Source: Chitinophagaceae bacterium
GTDB taxonomy: Bacteria > Bacteroidota > Bacteroidia > Chitinophagales > Chitinophagaceae
Direction: 5' to 3'
DNA length: 7,077 bases
NCBI GenBank assembly: GCA_947442905.1
Contig: CANEWV010000086.1
Location: 1 to 7,077, forward strand
Shown piece by piece: positions 6,764 to 7,077 of this stretch; position 1 is the stretch's first letter; each line of letters starts with the position of its first letter. A model generated the notes under the pieces. It saw only the letters and a list, made by a program, of their open reading frames with translations, did not search any database and was not told where the DNA came from. The translations under genes and the position numbers were made by a program.

Positions 6764-7077
6764 ATGCCTACAATACAGCAATTAGTTAGAAAAGGTCGTG
6801 AAATTATCAGGGCTAAAAGTAAGTCTAGGGCTTTAGATGCGTGTCCGCAACGTCGTGGTGTATGTACCAGGGTGTATACGACAACGCCTAAAAAGCCAAA
6901 CTCAGCCCTACGTAAAGTAGCGAAAGTGCGTTTGACAAATAAAATTGAGGTTATTGCCTACATCCCAGGAGAAGGTCATAACTTACAAGAACACTCAATC
7001 GTATTAATCCGTGGTGGTCGTGTAAAAGACTTACCAGGTGTACGTTACCACATTGTTCGTGGTAGCCTCGATACTGC
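6764..7077 (+). CDS. rpsL: 30S ribosomal protein S12 (partial, cut by window edge)
   Basis: The ATG at 6764 opens 104 full codons plus two bases, and the C-terminal end is outside the window. S12 sits at the 30S decoding centre and monitors codon-anticodon pairing. The universal blocks are present: [13 protein letters not shown] (1-13), [30 protein letters not shown] (23-52), [32 protein letters not shown] (69-100). Lys43, Lys88 and Pro91, positions where changes cause streptomycin resistance or dependence in known bacteria, all have the wild-type residue. Asp89, the site of beta-methylthiolation in E. coli, is also present. It is normally followed by rpsG and fusA in the str operon; that continuation lies off the window. 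It is transcribed divergently from the T9SS gene, from a consensus promoter 27 bases upstream. Confidence 0.99.
   Translation, partial: MPTIQQLVRKGREIIRAKSKSRALDACPQRRGVCTRVYTTTPKKPNSALRKVAKVRLTNKIEVIAYIPGEGHNLQEHSIVLIRGGRVKDLPGVRYHIVRGSLDT

Noticed and set aside
1..7077. CRISPR array, tRNA, rRNA, transposon ends, toxin-antitoxin or phage genes
   Set aside because: No regularly spaced repeats, tRNA cloverleaf, insertion sequence or matching protein motifs were seen on either strand.

Overview
The window looks like a chromosomal segment of a Bacteroidetes (Bacteroidota) bacterium, perhaps of the Chitinophagaceae/Sphingobacteriia type. The reasons are moderate-to-low GC, promoter elements of the Bacteroidetes form (TTTG, about 19 bases, TAnnTTTG), no clear Shine-Dalgarno sequence before any start, a class IV branched-chain aminotransferase of the type common in that phylum, and a 1201-residue secreted protein ending in a type IX secretion (T9SS) sorting domain. 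The exact genus cannot be read from the sequence alone.

Layout, left to right. Positions 1-1823 hold a tightly packed minus-strand cluster, transcribed leftwards. Its first gene encodes a 188-residue protein of uncertain function whose C-terminus resembles the psi subunit (HolD) of DNA polymerase III. Next comes rdgB/HAM1, a house-cleaning nucleotide pyrophosphatase, and then the start of an exported GH3 glycosidase cut by the window edge. The gaps between these genes are 3 and 2 bases, so they are probably one operon. A 68-bp divergent promoter region separates this cluster from ilvE (1892-2956, plus strand). ilvE runs head-on into the large T9SS-exported protein gene (6551-2946, minus strand), and the two stop ends overlap by 11 bp. 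A 212-bp divergent intergenic region then leads to rpsL (ribosomal protein S12) on the plus strand, cut by the right edge. rpsL is normally the first gene of the str operon.

The genes do not form one pathway. They are housekeeping functions (nucleotide-pool sanitation, branched-chain amino acid transamination, translation) beside two exported proteins (a GH3 enzyme and a multi-domain surface or secreted protein). I see no tRNA, rRNA, CRISPR array, transposase or phage gene.

The main non-coding signals are a textbook promoter for rpsL preceded by a 10-bp tandem duplication, a spaced pair of 10-bp direct repeats in the same intergenic region, a 12-bp palindrome over the start codon of the T9SS gene, and a perfect 13-bp inverted repeat with a 3-base loop inside that gene. 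I found no convincing evidence for a new multi-gene system. The in-gene hairpin and the psi-like orphan are the items most worth a second look.
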